Positions 47,280 through 56,441 of a stretch of 64,000 nucleotides of DNA are shown one piece after another. A model generated the notes under the pieces. That model had not been told where the DNA came from. It worked only from the letters and a program-made list of their open reading frames with translations, and made no database searches. This DNA comes from Thioalkalivibrio sp. ALJ3 (GTDB taxonomy: Bacteria > Pseudomonadota > Gammaproteobacteria > Ectothiorhodospirales > Ectothiorhodospiraceae), in contig NZ_KB897912.1 of NCBI RefSeq assembly GCF_000377205.1, positions 36,692-100,691 of the forward strand, written 5' to 3'. How positions within the stretch are numbered: the first letter of the stretch is position 1; each line of letters starts with the position of its first letter. The translations under genes and the position numbers were made by a program.

Positions 47280-48535
47280 GGCGTGCCCTGCCCGGCTGCG
47301 GGTAGATGGGCGAGCGTATGGCGCGGCAGCGGACCCAACCCCATTGCGGATCGGGCCAGCATATCGCGCGCCGGGCGCAGGCGATCGACCGCCATCATGC
47401 CGGCCCCCAGCCCGTGGCCGCGCAAGCCGGCGGCGTGCAACAGGCCCCGGGCGAGGAAATCGGTGGCGGCGACGACGCTACCCACATCCTGTCGCCGCGC
47501 TTTCGCATAGGCCTCCAGCACGGCCGCCGCACCCGGGTCGGCGGCAAACGTCGGGGTTCCATCCGCCTGCCGCCCCGTGCGCAGCGACCCAAGCAGGCCC
47601 GCCACGTCGCGCAGCGACAGGTTAAGCCCCTGCCCCGCAACCGGGTGCACAGAGTGCGCGGCATTGCCGAGCAGCAACGCACGCTCGGCGACCGGCTCCG
47701 GGGCGTGGACGCGCTCCAGCGGGAAGCGCACGACCGGCCCCGCCGGACGCAGACGCCCGAGCGTCCAGCCAAAGCGGGCCTGCAGCTCGCGCAGACGGTC
47801 GGCCTCGACCTGCTCCAGGCGCTGTTCGCAGGTCTGCGGCGGTGCCACCCAGACGACATTCATGCGGCCATCGGCCTGCGGCAGCAGGGCCAGCGGCCCC
47901 TCGTCGGTGAAGCGCTCGAAGGCCTGGCCGTTGTGCGGGCGGTCCGGGCGCACGTCGAACACCAAAGCATCGGCGTCGTAGCGCAGACGCTGCACCGGCA
48001 GGCCCAGGGCCTTGCGGGTCGGGGAGCTCACGCCGTCCGCCGCGAGGATCAGACGGGCAGACCAGGCCGCCTCGCCCTTTGCTCCCTGGATGTGCAGCGT
48101 CCGTCGGTCGCCCTCGGCCGGATCGAGGCCGGCCAGGGTCGAGTCGTAGTGCAGGTCCACGCCGGCCGCGCGGCAGGCCTCGTTCAGCATCGGGTCCAGG
48201 GCGGCGGCCGGAACGACCTGGCCGAGCGCGGCGCGGTCATGGTCGCGCGCGTTCAGGTGGACCCGCCCCAGCCCGCCGCGGCGGCTGACGACGATGGAAC
48301 GGATGGGGGTGGCCTGTTCGGCCACGGAGGACCAGTAGCCGAGATCGTCCAGCAGCTGAACGGAGCCGGCGGCCAGGGCGTAGCCGCGGGTGTCGGGGCG
48401 CGTGGTACCGGCGTTCGGTGCGGAACCCCGTTCGAACAGGGCCACAGAGTAGCCAGCCCGCGAGAGCATAGCGGCAGCCAGGCTGCCGACCGGGCCGCCG
48501 CCGATGATGGCGATGTCGCAGGCTTGGGTGCTCAT
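47276..48535 (-). CDS. ubiH: 2-octaprenyl-6-methoxyphenol hydroxylase
   Basis: A 419-residue FAD monooxygenase. The FAD fingerprint is IAIIGGGPVGSLAAAMLSRAG at residue 8, the DG motif is AADGVSSPTRKALGLP, and the GD-like motif is LLLGNAAHSVHPVAGQGLNL near residue 282, where Asn in place of Asp is normal for UbiH. It hydroxylates C6 of the ubiquinone ring. The ATG of MSTQACDIAII is the start; the in-frame extension upstream runs into repeat sequence. It is in the conserved ygfB-pepP-ubiH-ubiI order, though a 200-base repeat-rich gap separates it from pepP. Confidence 0.9.
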   Translation of the reverse strand: MSTQACDIAIIGGGPVGSLAAAMLSRAGYSVALFERGSAPNAGTTRPDTRGYALAAGSVQLLDDLGYWSSVAEQATPIRSIVVSRRGGLGRVHLNARDHDRAALGQVVPAAALDPMLNEACRAAGVDLHYDSTLAGLDPAEGDRRTLHIQGAKGEAAWSARLILAADGVSSPTRKALGLPVQRLRYDADALVFDVRPDRPHNGQAFERFTDEGPLALLPQADGRMNVVWVAPPQTCEQRLEQVEADRLRELQARFGWTLGRLRPAGPVVRFPLERVHAPEPVAERALLLGNAAHSVHPVAGQGLNLSLRDVAGLLGSLRTGRQADGTPTFAADPGAAAVLEAYAKARRQDVGSVVAATDFLARGLLHAAGLRGHGLGAGMMAVDRLRPARDMLARSAMGLGPLPRHTLAHLPAAGQGTP

Positions 48536-48565
48536 GTCAGACCGGCAAGCCGTCTTGGGCGGGAG

Positions 48566-48703
48566 TTCGCGGGCAAGCCCGCTCCCACAAGGGCCGTTCC
48601 CGCAGCGCCTTCGTAGGATGCCGATGAGCGCAGCGAATCGCATCAAAGGTGTGGCCACGCCCCAGCGATCGGTGCGTTTCGCGGAGCTCAACGCACCCTA
48701 CGG
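48566..48703. repeat. REP-like element and an inverted pair of dispersed repeats
   Basis: The gap between pepP and ubiH starts with TTCGCGGGCAAGCCCGCTCC (48566-48588), a REP-like palindrome. It continues with two inverted copies of a common dispersed repeat, CGTAGGATGCCGATGAGCGC at 48612-48644 and the facing GGTGCGTTTCGCGGAGCTCA within 48667-48703. No gene is seen. Confidence 0.65.
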
Positions 48704-48739
48704 TTTTGGGGTTGGCCGGGTTTGGGCGGGAGCGCATGG

Positions 48740-50104
48740 TCAGGTCCAGCCCGGGAGGTCACCGGCCATGCAGGCTTCGATGTCGTCGGGGGTTTTGGGG
48801 CAGGCGGCGGTGAGGACTTCGTGTCCGTCGCGGGTGACGGCGACGTCGTCCTCGATGCGGACTCCGATGCCGCGCAGGGCCTTCGGGGCCTCGGAGTACG
48901 GGCCGAAGTAGAGGCCCGGCTCCACGGTGGTCACCATGCCCGGCTCCAGCAGGCGCCAGGCGTCGCCGACGCGGTAGTCGCCGACGTCGTGCACGTCCAG
49001 CCCCAGCCAGTGGCCAGTGCGGTGCATATAGAAGGGCCGATAGGCGTGGTCCTTGAGCAGCTTGTCGAGCCGGCCCTTGAGCACGCCCAGGTCCTTGAGC
49101 CCGCGGGTCAGCTCGCGCACGGCGGCGTCGTGCGGGTCGTTCCAGTGGTTGCCGGGGCGGGTCTGCCCGATGGCCGCGCGCTGGGCAGCCATCACGCACT
49201 CGTAGACCTCGCGCTGGGTGTCGCTGAAGCGCCCGGAGATCGGGAAGGTGCGGGTGATGTCGGAGGCGTAGCCCTGCACCTCGCAGCCGGCGTCGATCAG
49301 CAGCAGGTCGCCGTCGTTCAGGACATCGCGGTTCTCGATGTAGTGCAGGATGCAGCCGTTCTCGCCACCGCCGACGATGGAGGGATACGCCGGTTCGGTG
49401 CCATGGCGGTAGAACTCGTGCAGCAGTTCGGCCTCGACCATGAATTCGGTCACGCCCGGGCGGGCCGCCTGCATCGCGCGGATATGGGCCTGGCAGGAGA
49501 TCGCCGCCGCGTGGCGCATCATGCGCAGTTCCGGTGCCTTCTTGAACAGGCGCTGCTCGTGCACGTAGTGCTCGATCGCGACGTATTCATGCGGGGCCCG
49601 CACGCCGTTGCGCGCCTTCGCGCGGACCCGATTGACCCAGCCGAACAGCCGCTGGTCCAGCGCCTCGTCGCGCCCGAACGGGGCACACAGCACGCGCCGG
49701 TTCTCCATCAGGCCAGGCAGGATCTCGTCGATGTCCTCGATCGGGAACGCACATTCGGCGCCGTATTGCTCCATCGCCCCGTCCGGTCCGGCGCGCCGCC
49801 CCTGCCAGGTCTCCTGCGTGGGGTCGCGGTCGCGGCAGAACAGGATGTACTCCCCGGCCTCACGACCGGGGACCAACACAGCAACCGCATCCGGCTCGGG
49901 AAAGCCCGTTAGATAGAGAAAGTCGCTGTTCTGGCGAAACGGGTAGTCGACATCGCGATTGCGCACCTGCTCGTGCGCCGCGGGCACCACGATGATCGAG
50001 TCGCCCCCCACGCCGCGCATCAGGCGCTGGCGCCGCCGGGCGAACTCGGCCAGGGTGATGGTCGGGGTCTTGCCGGGCAGCGGGGGGCGCGTGGGGGCAT
50101 TCAT
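48740..50104 (-). CDS. pepP: Xaa-Pro aminopeptidase P
   Basis: A 454-residue M24 metallopeptidase of PepP type. The metal ligands are visible in LLIDAGCEVQGYASDITRTF near residue 270 (two Asp), HRTGHWLGLDVHDVGDY near residue 370 (His), TTVEPGLYFG (Glu) and GVRIEDDVAV (Glu). The N-terminal domain has SIIVVPAAHEQVRNRD and DFLYLTGFPEPDAV. It releases the first residue from X-Pro peptides. The ATG overlaps the ygfB stop (ATGA), so they are translationally coupled. Confidence 0.95.
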   Translation of the reverse strand: MNAPTRPPLPGKTPTITLAEFARRRQRLMRGVGGDSIIVVPAAHEQVRNRDVDYPFRQNSDFLYLTGFPEPDAVAVLVPGREAGEYILFCRDRDPTQETWQGRRAGPDGAMEQYGAECAFPIEDIDEILPGLMENRRVLCAPFGRDEALDQRLFGWVNRVRAKARNGVRAPHEYVAIEHYVHEQRLFKKAPELRMMRHAAAISCQAHIRAMQAARPGVTEFMVEAELLHEFYRHGTEPAYPSIVGGGENGCILHYIENRDVLNDGDLLLIDAGCEVQGYASDITRTFPISGRFSDTQREVYECVMAAQRAAIGQTRPGNHWNDPHDAAVRELTRGLKDLGVLKGRLDKLLKDHAYRPFYMHRTGHWLGLDVHDVGDYRVGDAWRLLEPGMVTTVEPGLYFGPYSEAPKALRGIGVRIEDDVAVTRDGHEVLTAACPKTPDDIEACMAGDLPGWT

Positions 50105-50703
50105 TGCATCGGGATCCGTTTCGGGTCGTCCGGGGCGAGCTCGTCGGCGATCAGCAGTACACCGACGCGTACATATTCGTTGAGTTCCTCGAAGGCGGCG
50201 GCGTTGTCTTCGTCGTCCTCCGGCTCCAGCTCGATGCGCGCGATCTCGGCGAAGTCGCGCAGGATCTCGCTGGCCTCGGCCGAGGGCTTCATCTGCTGCA
50301 GCCGGGGCATCTGCCCGAAGCCGGAGATAAAGCCGTCGACCCACTCCGACAGCGCCTGGGCGCGCGCCTCGATCGGCTCGTCCTCCGGCAGCAGGGGCCC
50401 GAAGCCGAGCTCGACGTCGTACAGCTGCGCCAGCAGTGCCCGGCGGATCGCCTCCACCGTCGCGCGGAAGTCGTCCGGCGCGGCATCGGTCAGCGGCAGC
50501 GCCTCGCCCAGGCTTTGTTCCAGCGCCTCGACATCCGCGCCGGGGTCCGCGACCACACAGCCGGTGAACAGCCCGTGGGCGGAGGCCGGCGTTTGCGCGA
50601 AGCCCATGCGGCGCAGGCCATGCGCGAGCTGCTCGGCCAGCGCGGTCGGGTCGGATTCAAGGCCGCCGCGCGCCTTGGTCGATTCGCCGGTCGGAGCAGC
50701 CAT
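50101..50703 (-). CDS. YgfB/UPF0149 family protein
   Basis: A 200-residue all-helical protein of the UPF0149 family, in the family's usual place before pepP. Motifs include GLFTGCVVADPGADVEALEQ near residue 45 and the acidic LSEWVDGFISGFG near residue 135; the C-terminus includes DNAAAFEELNEYVRVGVLLI. In Pseudomonas a YgfB protein lowers ampDh3 expression by acting against AlpA, but the general role is not settled. It overlaps both the upstream small gene and pepP. Confidence 0.85.
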   Translation of the reverse strand: MAAPTGESTKARGGLESDPTALAEQLAHGLRRMGFAQTPASAHGLFTGCVVADPGADVEALEQSLGEALPLTDAAPDDFRATVEAIRRALLAQLYDVELGFGPLLPEDEPIEARAQALSEWVDGFISGFGQMPRLQQMKPSAEASEILRDFAEIARIELEPEDDEDNAAAFEELNEYVRVGVLLIADELAPDDPKRIPMQ

Positions 50704-50990
50704 CAGAAGGACTCCAGACGGGCTTCGTACGGAAACAGCAGGAAGCGGTAGAGGTCGTCACCGACCTGCAGATGGGTGAACTGCGGCTCGCCCAGCTTGA
50801 TCGCGCTGGACCCGGTGGCCGACAGCGCATTCAGACCAAAGCGCTTCTCCGCGATCAGGTCCGCCAGCAGCTGCTCCAGATCCGCGCGCGGGATCGCCCC
50901 GGTATTGTCCACGATGCGGCAGGGCTTGCCGTTGTGGGCGGTGCCCTCGATTACGGTGGCCTGCGGGTCGGGTTCGGGGGGCTGGGTCAT
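50703..50990 (-). CDS. Small conserved protein of unknown function
   Basis: A 95-residue cytoplasmic protein with no signal peptide. Segments include KPCRIVDNTGAIPRADLEQL and FTHLQVGDDLYRFLLFPYEA. I recognise no domain. It is the first gene of the ygfB-pepP unit: its stop overlaps the ygfB start, giving translational coupling. It lies opposite the zapB/zapA promoter region. Conserved overlap and coding-like composition support a real gene. Confidence 0.55.
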   Translation of the reverse strand: MTQPPEPDPQATVIEGTAHNGKPCRIVDNTGAIPRADLEQLLADLIAEKRFGLNALSATGSSAIKLGEPQFTHLQVGDDLYRFLLFPYEARLESF

Positions 50991-51147
50991 GGGCGCGGCA
51001 GTTCCTGAGAAATGATATGCCGCCTATTGTGACCAGCCCGCCATAGGAGTCGCAACAAAGCGCCGTGTCCGCGCGCGTTTGGCCCTGTCGCCGCCGGCAG
51101 TCGCAGATAGCAAAAGTGAAGGCGCTCTCGCAAAAAGGTCACACAAG

Positions 51148-51177
51148 TTGACGATTTGCGGGGGGGACTCCTAGACT
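51148..51177 (+). promoter_or_regulatory. Probable promoter of the zapB-like/zapA pair
   Basis: TTGACG (51148-51153) and TAGACT (51172-51177) with an 18-base spacer, about 60 bases before the zapB-like ATG. The remainder of the 246-base gap shows nothing else clear. Confidence 0.55.
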
Positions 51178-51237
51178 CCATGAATTGCCAGCCGCGCGCC
51201 GTGTGCGGCCGCCTTCACCGAACCGGGGCCTGTCGCC

Positions 51238-51462
51238 ATGTCGTCCGAGGATTCCAGCCACGATCCCGTCGAGCGCCTTGAGGCCGCGATTACGCGACTG
51301 CTCGATGAACATGCCGCCCTGCGCGAGGAGAACGATCTGCTGCACGAGCAGATTCGTCAGCTCAAAAGCGAGCGCGCGGCCTTCAAGGAACGCAACGAAC
51401 AGGCCCGCCACCGGGTCGAGACGATGATCGCCCGCCTGCGGTCGATGGAGCACAGCGAATGA
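51238..51462 (+). CDS. ZapB-like coiled-coil protein (TIGR02449 type)
   Basis: A 74-residue protein that is almost entirely a coiled coil: RLEAAITRLLDEHAALREEN and LLHEQIRQLKSERAAFKERN show leucine heptads. The gene overlaps zapA by four bases, which is the usual place for this family in gammaproteobacteria lacking canonical zapB. It probably helps ZapA bundle FtsZ filaments at mid-cell; this is by association, not shown directly. Confidence 0.75.
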   Translation: MSSEDSSHDPVERLEAAITRLLDEHAALREENDLLHEQIRQLKSERAAFKERNEQARHRVETMIARLRSMEHSE

Positions 51463-51761
51463 GCCAGTCCGAACCCGTACGCGTGTCGATCCTGGGCAAG
51501 GAATACCAGATCGCCTGCCCGCCCGAGGAACGCGCCGACCTGTTCGCCTCCGCCTCCCTGGTCGACGAACGCATGCGCGAACTGCGCGACACCGGCCGCG
51601 TGGTCGGCGCCGAGCGCATCGCCGTGATGGTGGCGCTGAACCTCGCCCACGAGATGCTCGAATGCCAGGAGCAGCTCAAGCGCGCCGAGCAGACCGGCCC
51701 GGCCCGCATCACCGCCATCGCCGACCGCATCGAACAGTCGCTGGGCACGCCCCGCTCCTGA
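51459..51761 (+). CDS. zapA: Cell division protein ZapA
   Basis: A 100-residue FtsZ-associated protein with the N-terminal globular part VRVSILGKEYQIACPPEERA and the C-terminal coiled coil (LASASLVDERMRELRD, then LNLAHEMLECQEQLKRAEQT). It crosslinks FtsZ protofilaments in the Z ring. It overlaps the ZapB-like gene. A 6S RNA often follows zapA in relatives, but here the gene lolA converges after only about 80 bases. Confidence 0.88.
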   Translation: MSQSEPVRVSILGKEYQIACPPEERADLFASASLVDERMRELRDTGRVVGAERIAVMVALNLAHEMLECQEQLKRAEQTGPARITAIADRIEQSLGTPRS

Positions 51762-51763
51762 AG

Positions 51764-51787
51764 TTCGCGGCCAAGGCCGCTCCCACA
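51764..51787. repeat. REP-like palindrome after zapA
   Basis: TTCGCGGCCAAGGCCGCTCC plus CACA, a variant of the REP-like sequence found at 48566 and 55109. It lies between the convergent zapA and lolA genes and may end transcription. Confidence 0.6.
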
Positions 51788-51844
51788 GGGGGCAGCTTGC
51801 CCGCTATGCGCAAAGGGCCCGATCTGTGCCCCCCCGAAGGCACA

Positions 51845-52504
51845 TTACGGCCGGTAGATATCCACCCCGGATGGCGGATCAAAGGTGAACACGGACTCGT
51901 CGACCGGCGCGTTGCGCTCGCTTCGCTCGAAGTGAATCTCGGTCTCCTGACCAAAGATGTCGCGGAAGGCCATGCGGGTCAGGTCGCCATCCGGCGTCAG
52001 ATCCAGCTCGAGGTGCGTAAAGTCCGCCTGCTCGTTGCGCGGGATCAGCAGCAAGCGCAGGGCCGAGGCATCCCGTACCGGCAGCACATCCATGCGGAAG
52101 TGCTCGTCCAGCCGCTCGGGCTGGGTGATCGCCGCGATCGGTGTCGCATCGAACGCATCCCCCAGCGGGCGCACAGTCGCCTGCGACAGGTCCGGGTCAT
52201 AGGTCCACAGATCCTCGCCATCGGAGACAATCGTCTGCGGGAAGGGCTCGGTCACCTCCCAGCGCAGGCGGTTGGGCATGCCCAGTTGCATCGAACCATC
52301 GGACTCCTGCAGCACGTACCCAGTCTCGTCGCGCACCGTCTGCGTGAATTCGGCGGTAAAGGTCTCCAGTCCCTCGACAAAACGGTCCAGCGCCGCGCGC
52401 GCATCCGGTGCCGGGCCACGCTCGGCCGCCAGCGGTCCGGCGAACAGGAACATCGTCGTCGCGGCCAGGGCGAGCAGCAGACGGGAAACAAGTCGGACAG
52501 TCAT
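51845..52504 (-). CDS. lolA: Outer-membrane lipoprotein carrier protein LolA
   Basis: A 219-residue periplasmic chaperone with signal peptide MTVRLVSRLLLALAATTMFL cleaved after LAAE near residue 28. Family features are FVEGLETFTAEFTQTVRDE, the PNRLRWEVTEPFPQTIVSDG block and LWTYDPDLSQATV. It shuttles lipoproteins from LolCDE to LolB. It follows ftsK on the minus strand, as commonly seen, with a gap of about 120 bases. Confidence 0.92.
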   Translation of the reverse strand: MTVRLVSRLLLALAATTMFLFAGPLAAERGPAPDARAALDRFVEGLETFTAEFTQTVRDETGYVLQESDGSMQLGMPNRLRWEVTEPFPQTIVSDGEDLWTYDPDLSQATVRPLGDAFDATPIAAITQPERLDEHFRMDVLPVRDASALRLLLIPRNEQADFTHLELDLTPDGDLTRMAFRDIFGQETEIHFERSERNAPVDESVFTFDPPSGVDIYRP

Positions 52505-52622
52505 GCGGGCTCCAGTTGCATGTTTACGATGATCCTGCGCCCGGTCGCTTAACCGGGCGTGAATGCCACAACAGAAAGGGCGAGCAGGATCACAGGATCC
52601 GGTACATGGACCAGTCCGGGCG

Positions 52623-54956
52623 TCAGTCGTTCGGCCCCGGGACCAGGACCTCGCGATTGCCATTGGACTGCACCGGGCTGACCAGTCCGGCGGCCTCCAT
52701 GTCCTCGACCATGCGAGCGGCGCGGTTGTAGCCGATCTTCAAGCGGCGCTGGATGAACGAGATCGAGGCCTTGCGCGTCTCGATCACGATCTGCACGGCC
52801 TGATCGTAAAGCGGATCGGCCTCCGCCTCGCCATCGCCCGGCGCCTCCAGCCCCGGGATCGCGGCAGCCCCGGCCTCCGGCTCGTCGAGGATCGCCTCGT
52901 TGTAGTCCGGCTCGCCGGTGGATTTCAGGTACTCCACCACCTGGTGGACCTCGTTGTCCCCGACGAAGGCACCATGCACGCGCTCCGGCATCGCCTTGCC
53001 CGGCGGCAGGTAGAGCATGTCGCCGTGGCCCAGCAGGTGCTCGGCCCCCATCTGGTCGAGGATGGTGCGCGAGTCCACGCGCGAGGAGACCTGGAACGCG
53101 ATACGGCTGGGGATGTTCGCCTTGATCAGGCCGGTGATCACGTCCACCGACGGGCGCTGGGTGGCCAGGATCAGGTGGATGCCGGCGGCGCGCGCCTTCT
53201 GCGCCAGGCGTGCGATCAGCTCCTCCACCTTCTTGCCCACCACCATCATCATGTCGGCGAACTCGTCGACCACGATCACGATGAACGGCAACGGCTCCAG
53301 ATCCGGCGCCTCGGTCTCGGTCAGCGCCTCTTCCGGCTTGAACAGCGGGTCCTTCAGCGGCTCGCCGGCGGCCTCGGCATCGCGCACCTTCTTGTTGAAG
53401 CCGCCGATGTTGCGCACGCCCATCGCGGACATCAGCTTGTAGCGCCGCTCCATCTCCGCCACCGCCCAGCGCAGGGCGTTGGAGGCATCCTTCATGTCGG
53501 TGACCACCGGGCACAGCAGGTGCGGGATGCCCTCGTACACCGACAGTTCCAGCATCTTCGGGTCGATCAGGATCAGGCGCACGTCGTCCGGCGTGGACTT
53601 GTACAGCAGCGACAGCAGCATCGCGTTCACGCCGACCGACTTCCCCGAGCCGGTCGTCCCGGCCACCAGCAGGTGCGGCATCTTCGCCAGATCCGCCATC
53701 ACCGGGCCGCCGCCGATGTCCTTGCCGAGCGCCATGGTCAACGGCGACTTGTTCGTATCGAACAGTTCCGAGCGCAGGATCTCGGAGAGCGCCACGATCT
53801 CGCGGTTCTCGTTGGGGATCTCCAGGCCCACGGTGGACTTGCCCGGGATCACCTCGACGATGCGCACCGCCATCACCGACAGCGAGCGCGCCAGATCGGT
53901 GGACAGCCCGGAGATACGCGAGGCCTTGACCCCGGCCGCCGGCTGCAGCTCGAAGCGCGTGATCACCGGCCCCGGCTGCACCGCGACCACCTCGACCTCG
54001 ACGCCAAAGTCCTTCAGCTTCAGTTCGACCAGGCGCGAGAGTGCCTGTAGCGACTCGTCCGAGAAACCATCCGGCGGGGGCGGCGCCTCGTCCAGCAGGG
54101 ACAGCGGCGGACGCGGGTCAGCGCCGGACCCTTCGGTAAACAGCGGGACCTGTTTTTCCTTCTGCACGCGCGGGCTGGGCGCGGGCGCCTCGATGCGCGG
54201 CTCCACACGCGAGGGGGGGCGCTTCTCGGTGCGCTTGCGCTCCTTTTCCACCCGCGTCTCGCGCTCGGCGCGTTCGCGCGCGCCGATGCGGCGATCCCGG
54301 GCCGAATCCAGCTGGGCGCGCAGCCGCTCGAAACCACGAATGGTCAACTGACCCAGTCGGTCCATCAGCAGGAACCAGGACAGCCCGGTGAACAGCGTCA
54401 CCCCGGCCAGAAACAGCGCCAGCAGCACCAGCGTCGCCCCGACCAGACTCAGCCCGGCCACGGCCCAGCCGCCGAACAGGTCCCCGAGGATGCCACCCGC
54501 GTGCACCGGCATCCCGCCCGGGAGCAGGTGCAGCGCGGCCAGCGCCGCACCCGAGATCAACGCCACGATCAGCGCGACCCCGCGCACGGTCAGCTCCATC
54601 GGGCTGGCGATCCGCGCCTCGCGGCGATGCCGGAACAGCCACCAGCCGATGCCGCCGACCGCCAGCGGAATGAGGTAGGCCAGATAGCCCAGCAGGTGAA
54701 ACGCGATGTCCGCAAACCAGGCGCCGGTGGTGCCACCCAGGTTGCGCAGGCTCTCGCCGTCGCCGGTAGTGGACCAAGCGGCATCGCCCGGGTGATAGCT
54801 CACCAGGGCGACCAGCAGATAAAGCGCCAGCATGCCGAAGATCAGCAGCGCACCCTCGCGCAGCCCGCGCAGCAACTGCCCGCTCAGGCTCGGTGCCGCG
54901 GCCGGCTCCGCCGTCTTCCTGCCCTTGCCCCCGGATTTGGCCTTGCTTGCGGCCAT
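52623..54956 (-). CDS. ftsK: DNA translocase FtsK
   Basis: About 777 residues. The N-terminus has four membrane helices (residues about 30-190), then a short Arg/Pro/Glu-rich linker, and the motor domain. Walker A is [20 protein letters not shown], followed by [20 protein letters not shown] and Walker [16 protein letters not shown]. The gamma winged-helix domain ([20 protein letters not shown]) at the end reads KOPS sites. It pumps DNA at the septum and activates XerCD. The linker is shorter than in E. coli, closer to SpoIIIE-length proteins. ATG chosen at [10 protein letters not shown]. Confidence 0.96.
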   Translation of the reverse strand: MAASKAKSGGKGRKTAEPAAAPSLSGQLLRGLREGALLIFGMLALYLLVALVSYHPGDAAWSTTGDGESLRNLGGTTGAWFADIAFHLLGYLAYLIPLAVGGIGWWLFRHRREARIASPMELTVRGVALIVALISGAALAALHLLPGGMPVHAGGILGDLFGGWAVAGLSLVGATLVLLALFLAGVTLFTGLSWFLLMDRLGQLTIRGFERLRAQLDSARDRRIGARERAERETRVEKERKRTEKRPPSRVEPRIEAPAPSPRVQKEKQVPLFTEGSGADPRPPLSLLDEAPPPPDGFSDESLQALSRLVELKLKDFGVEVEVVAVQPGPVITRFELQPAAGVKASRISGLSTDLARSLSVMAVRIVEVIPGKSTVGLEIPNENREIVALSEILRSELFDTNKSPLTMALGKDIGGGPVMADLAKMPHLLVAGTTGSGKSVGVNAMLLSLLYKSTPDDVRLILIDPKMLELSVYEGIPHLLCPVVTDMKDASNALRWAVAEMERRYKLMSAMGVRNIGGFNKKVRDAEAAGEPLKDPLFKPEEALTETEAPDLEPLPFIVIVVDEFADMMMVVGKKVEELIARLAQKARAAGIHLILATQRPSVDVITGLIKANIPSRIAFQVSSRVDSRTILDQMGAEHLLGHGDMLYLPPGKAMPERVHGAFVGDNEVHQVVEYLKSTGEPDYNEAILDEPEAGAAAIPGLEAPGDGEAEADPLYDQAVQIVIETRKASISFIQRRLKIGYNRAARMVEDMEAAGLVSPVQSNGNREVLVPGPND

Positions 54957-55108
54957 GCGCTCCCCATCGTGTTCGGCCCGCGACGCGGGCATTGCGAATC
55001 ATCGCGCAGTTTACCGGTTAAAACAGCGTTCGTGGTGCCAGGCCAGCCAAGCCTGAGAACCGAGTCCGGTCCAGTTGCCTGTTTGCCCCCACACAGTGAG
55101 CCCTGCCA

Positions 55109-55133
55109 TTGTGGGAGCGGGCTTGCCCGCGAA
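55109..55133. repeat. REP-like palindrome (GTGGGAGCGGG type)
   Basis: TTGTGGGAGCGGGCTTGCCC followed by GCGAA, a typical REP-like imperfect palindrome, lies upstream of ftsK and at the 3' end of the methyltransferase fusion gene on the same strand. It repeats the sequence at 48566. Confidence 0.65.
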
Positions 55134-55139
55134 GCTCCC

Positions 55140-56378
55140 TCAGTCCCGCCGCCACCCCCAGACCGCGAACACCGGATCGGCATGCTCCAGCCGCCCGGCA
55201 TACGGGTCATCCGGCGGGCGCGGCAGGCCGCGCAGTGAGAGCGTGGAAAGATCGTCGAATCCTGCACGCAGAAACAAATCGAGTACCAGCCCCATACGCT
55301 CGAAGTCGTACAACGGCTCCCAGACCGCGATCGCCTTGGTCGGAAAGCAGCGATCAGAGAAGGTCACCACGAACACCCCACCCGGGCGCAGAAGCTCGCG
55401 CACCGAGGCGAATACCGCCTGTGGGCGCGTCAGGTATTCCACCGAGGCGGTGCACACCACCGCATCGAAGCTCGCGGACGGCAGCGGAATCGCCGGCTGC
55501 CGGTTCAGGTCGTGCACCAGGCCCTGATCCAGGGCTTCGTTAGCGGCCAACTCGTCGTGGTTCATACCCAGTCCAGTGACCAAGTCGGGCTCTCGAACTT
55601 GATCGAGGTGCGATGCCCAGCTGCTCATCAGGTCCAGCACCCGCGCGCCCTGCGGGATCAGCGTGGCGTACAGCGCCGCGATCCGGGCACGGGCCGTGGC
55701 ATCCAGGTGATGCACCATGCGCGGCCCGGCGTAGAAGTCGCGATCGGGCGCGGAATCCTCGCGCTCGCAGGCATCTCCCGACCAGAAGTCCGTCGGCCGC
55801 CCGTGCCAGCGCGCCTGCATCCCCGGCCCACGCGCCGTCAGAAGCCGTGCCACGTCCACCGCCCGATCGTCGTCGCGTCCCTGCTCGTGAAACGCAATTA
55901 CTCGGGCGCGCAGTTGCAGGTCCACGCCCGCCAGCGGATGGTTCAGGTCCGCGACGAGCCGCGCGTCCTCCAGCGCACCGATGCGGAACAGTTCGCGGTC
56001 ACCGGCCTCGACGCCGGCGTGGCCGGCGATGAACGCGCGCGGATAAAAACGCCCGGCACGGGGTTCCAGCACCCGATGCCGCCGCAGACGTCTGTTGAAC
56101 GCTGTCGACGGCAGTTCGACTTCCCCTGCCAGGTCCCGCCCTGGGGCCAAAGGTGCCCCCGGAACGTCTACTGCCTCGCCGACATCCGCGCCGGCCAGCT
56201 GCGACCCGATGGCGCCCGGCCAGACGTCGTGCGCCGGCATTAGCCACGGCAGGAAGAGACACTCGCGGTGCCGCGCCTCGGCACTGCTCCAGTCCAGGGT
56301 AAAGCCGACATCCAGCGCCGGGCGCGGCGTACCCATGGCCGCTGGCGCGCGTTCCGGGCAGGCAAAGGGGTCGTACAT
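55140..56378 (-). CDS. SlyD-like FKBP/SAM methyltransferase fusion protein
   Basis: A 412-residue cytoplasmic protein with two parts. Residues about 60-175 contain DLNHPLAGVDLQLRARVI, a sequence typical of the SlyD/FKBP prolyl isomerase C-terminal strand, and RAFIAGHAGVEAGDRELFRI. Residues about 215-410 are a class I methyltransferase: ARVLDLMSSWASHL (motif I), LGMNHDELAANEAL, FDAVVCTASVEYL (motif IV) and RELLRPGGVFVVTFSDRCFP. The substrate is unknown. The fusion is conserved-looking, but I do not know its biology. The ATG was chosen at MYDPFACPE, divergent from the channel gene by about 60 bases. Confidence 0.65.
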   Translation of the reverse strand: MYDPFACPERAPAAMGTPRPALDVGFTLDWSSAEARHRECLFLPWLMPAHDVWPGAIGSQLAGADVGEAVDVPGAPLAPGRDLAGEVELPSTAFNRRLRRHRVLEPRAGRFYPRAFIAGHAGVEAGDRELFRIGALEDARLVADLNHPLAGVDLQLRARVIAFHEQGRDDDRAVDVARLLTARGPGMQARWHGRPTDFWSGDACEREDSAPDRDFYAGPRMVHHLDATARARIAALYATLIPQGARVLDLMSSWASHLDQVREPDLVTGLGMNHDELAANEALDQGLVHDLNRQPAIPLPSASFDAVVCTASVEYLTRPQAVFASVRELLRPGGVFVVTFSDRCFPTKAIAVWEPLYDFERMGLVLDLFLRAGFDDLSTLSLRGLPRPPDDPYAGRLEHADPVFAVWGWRRD

Positions 56379-56441
56379 CCGTTGGTGTTTACCTGTGAGC
56401 ATTCCCGGTATGGTACGGCGAATCACCTTGAGGATATGCCC

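Noticed and set aside
51762..51844. 6S RNA after zapA
   Set aside because: 6S RNA commonly follows zapA, but only about 80 bases separate zapA from the convergent lolA gene, filled mainly by a REP-like palindrome. That is too short for 6S.
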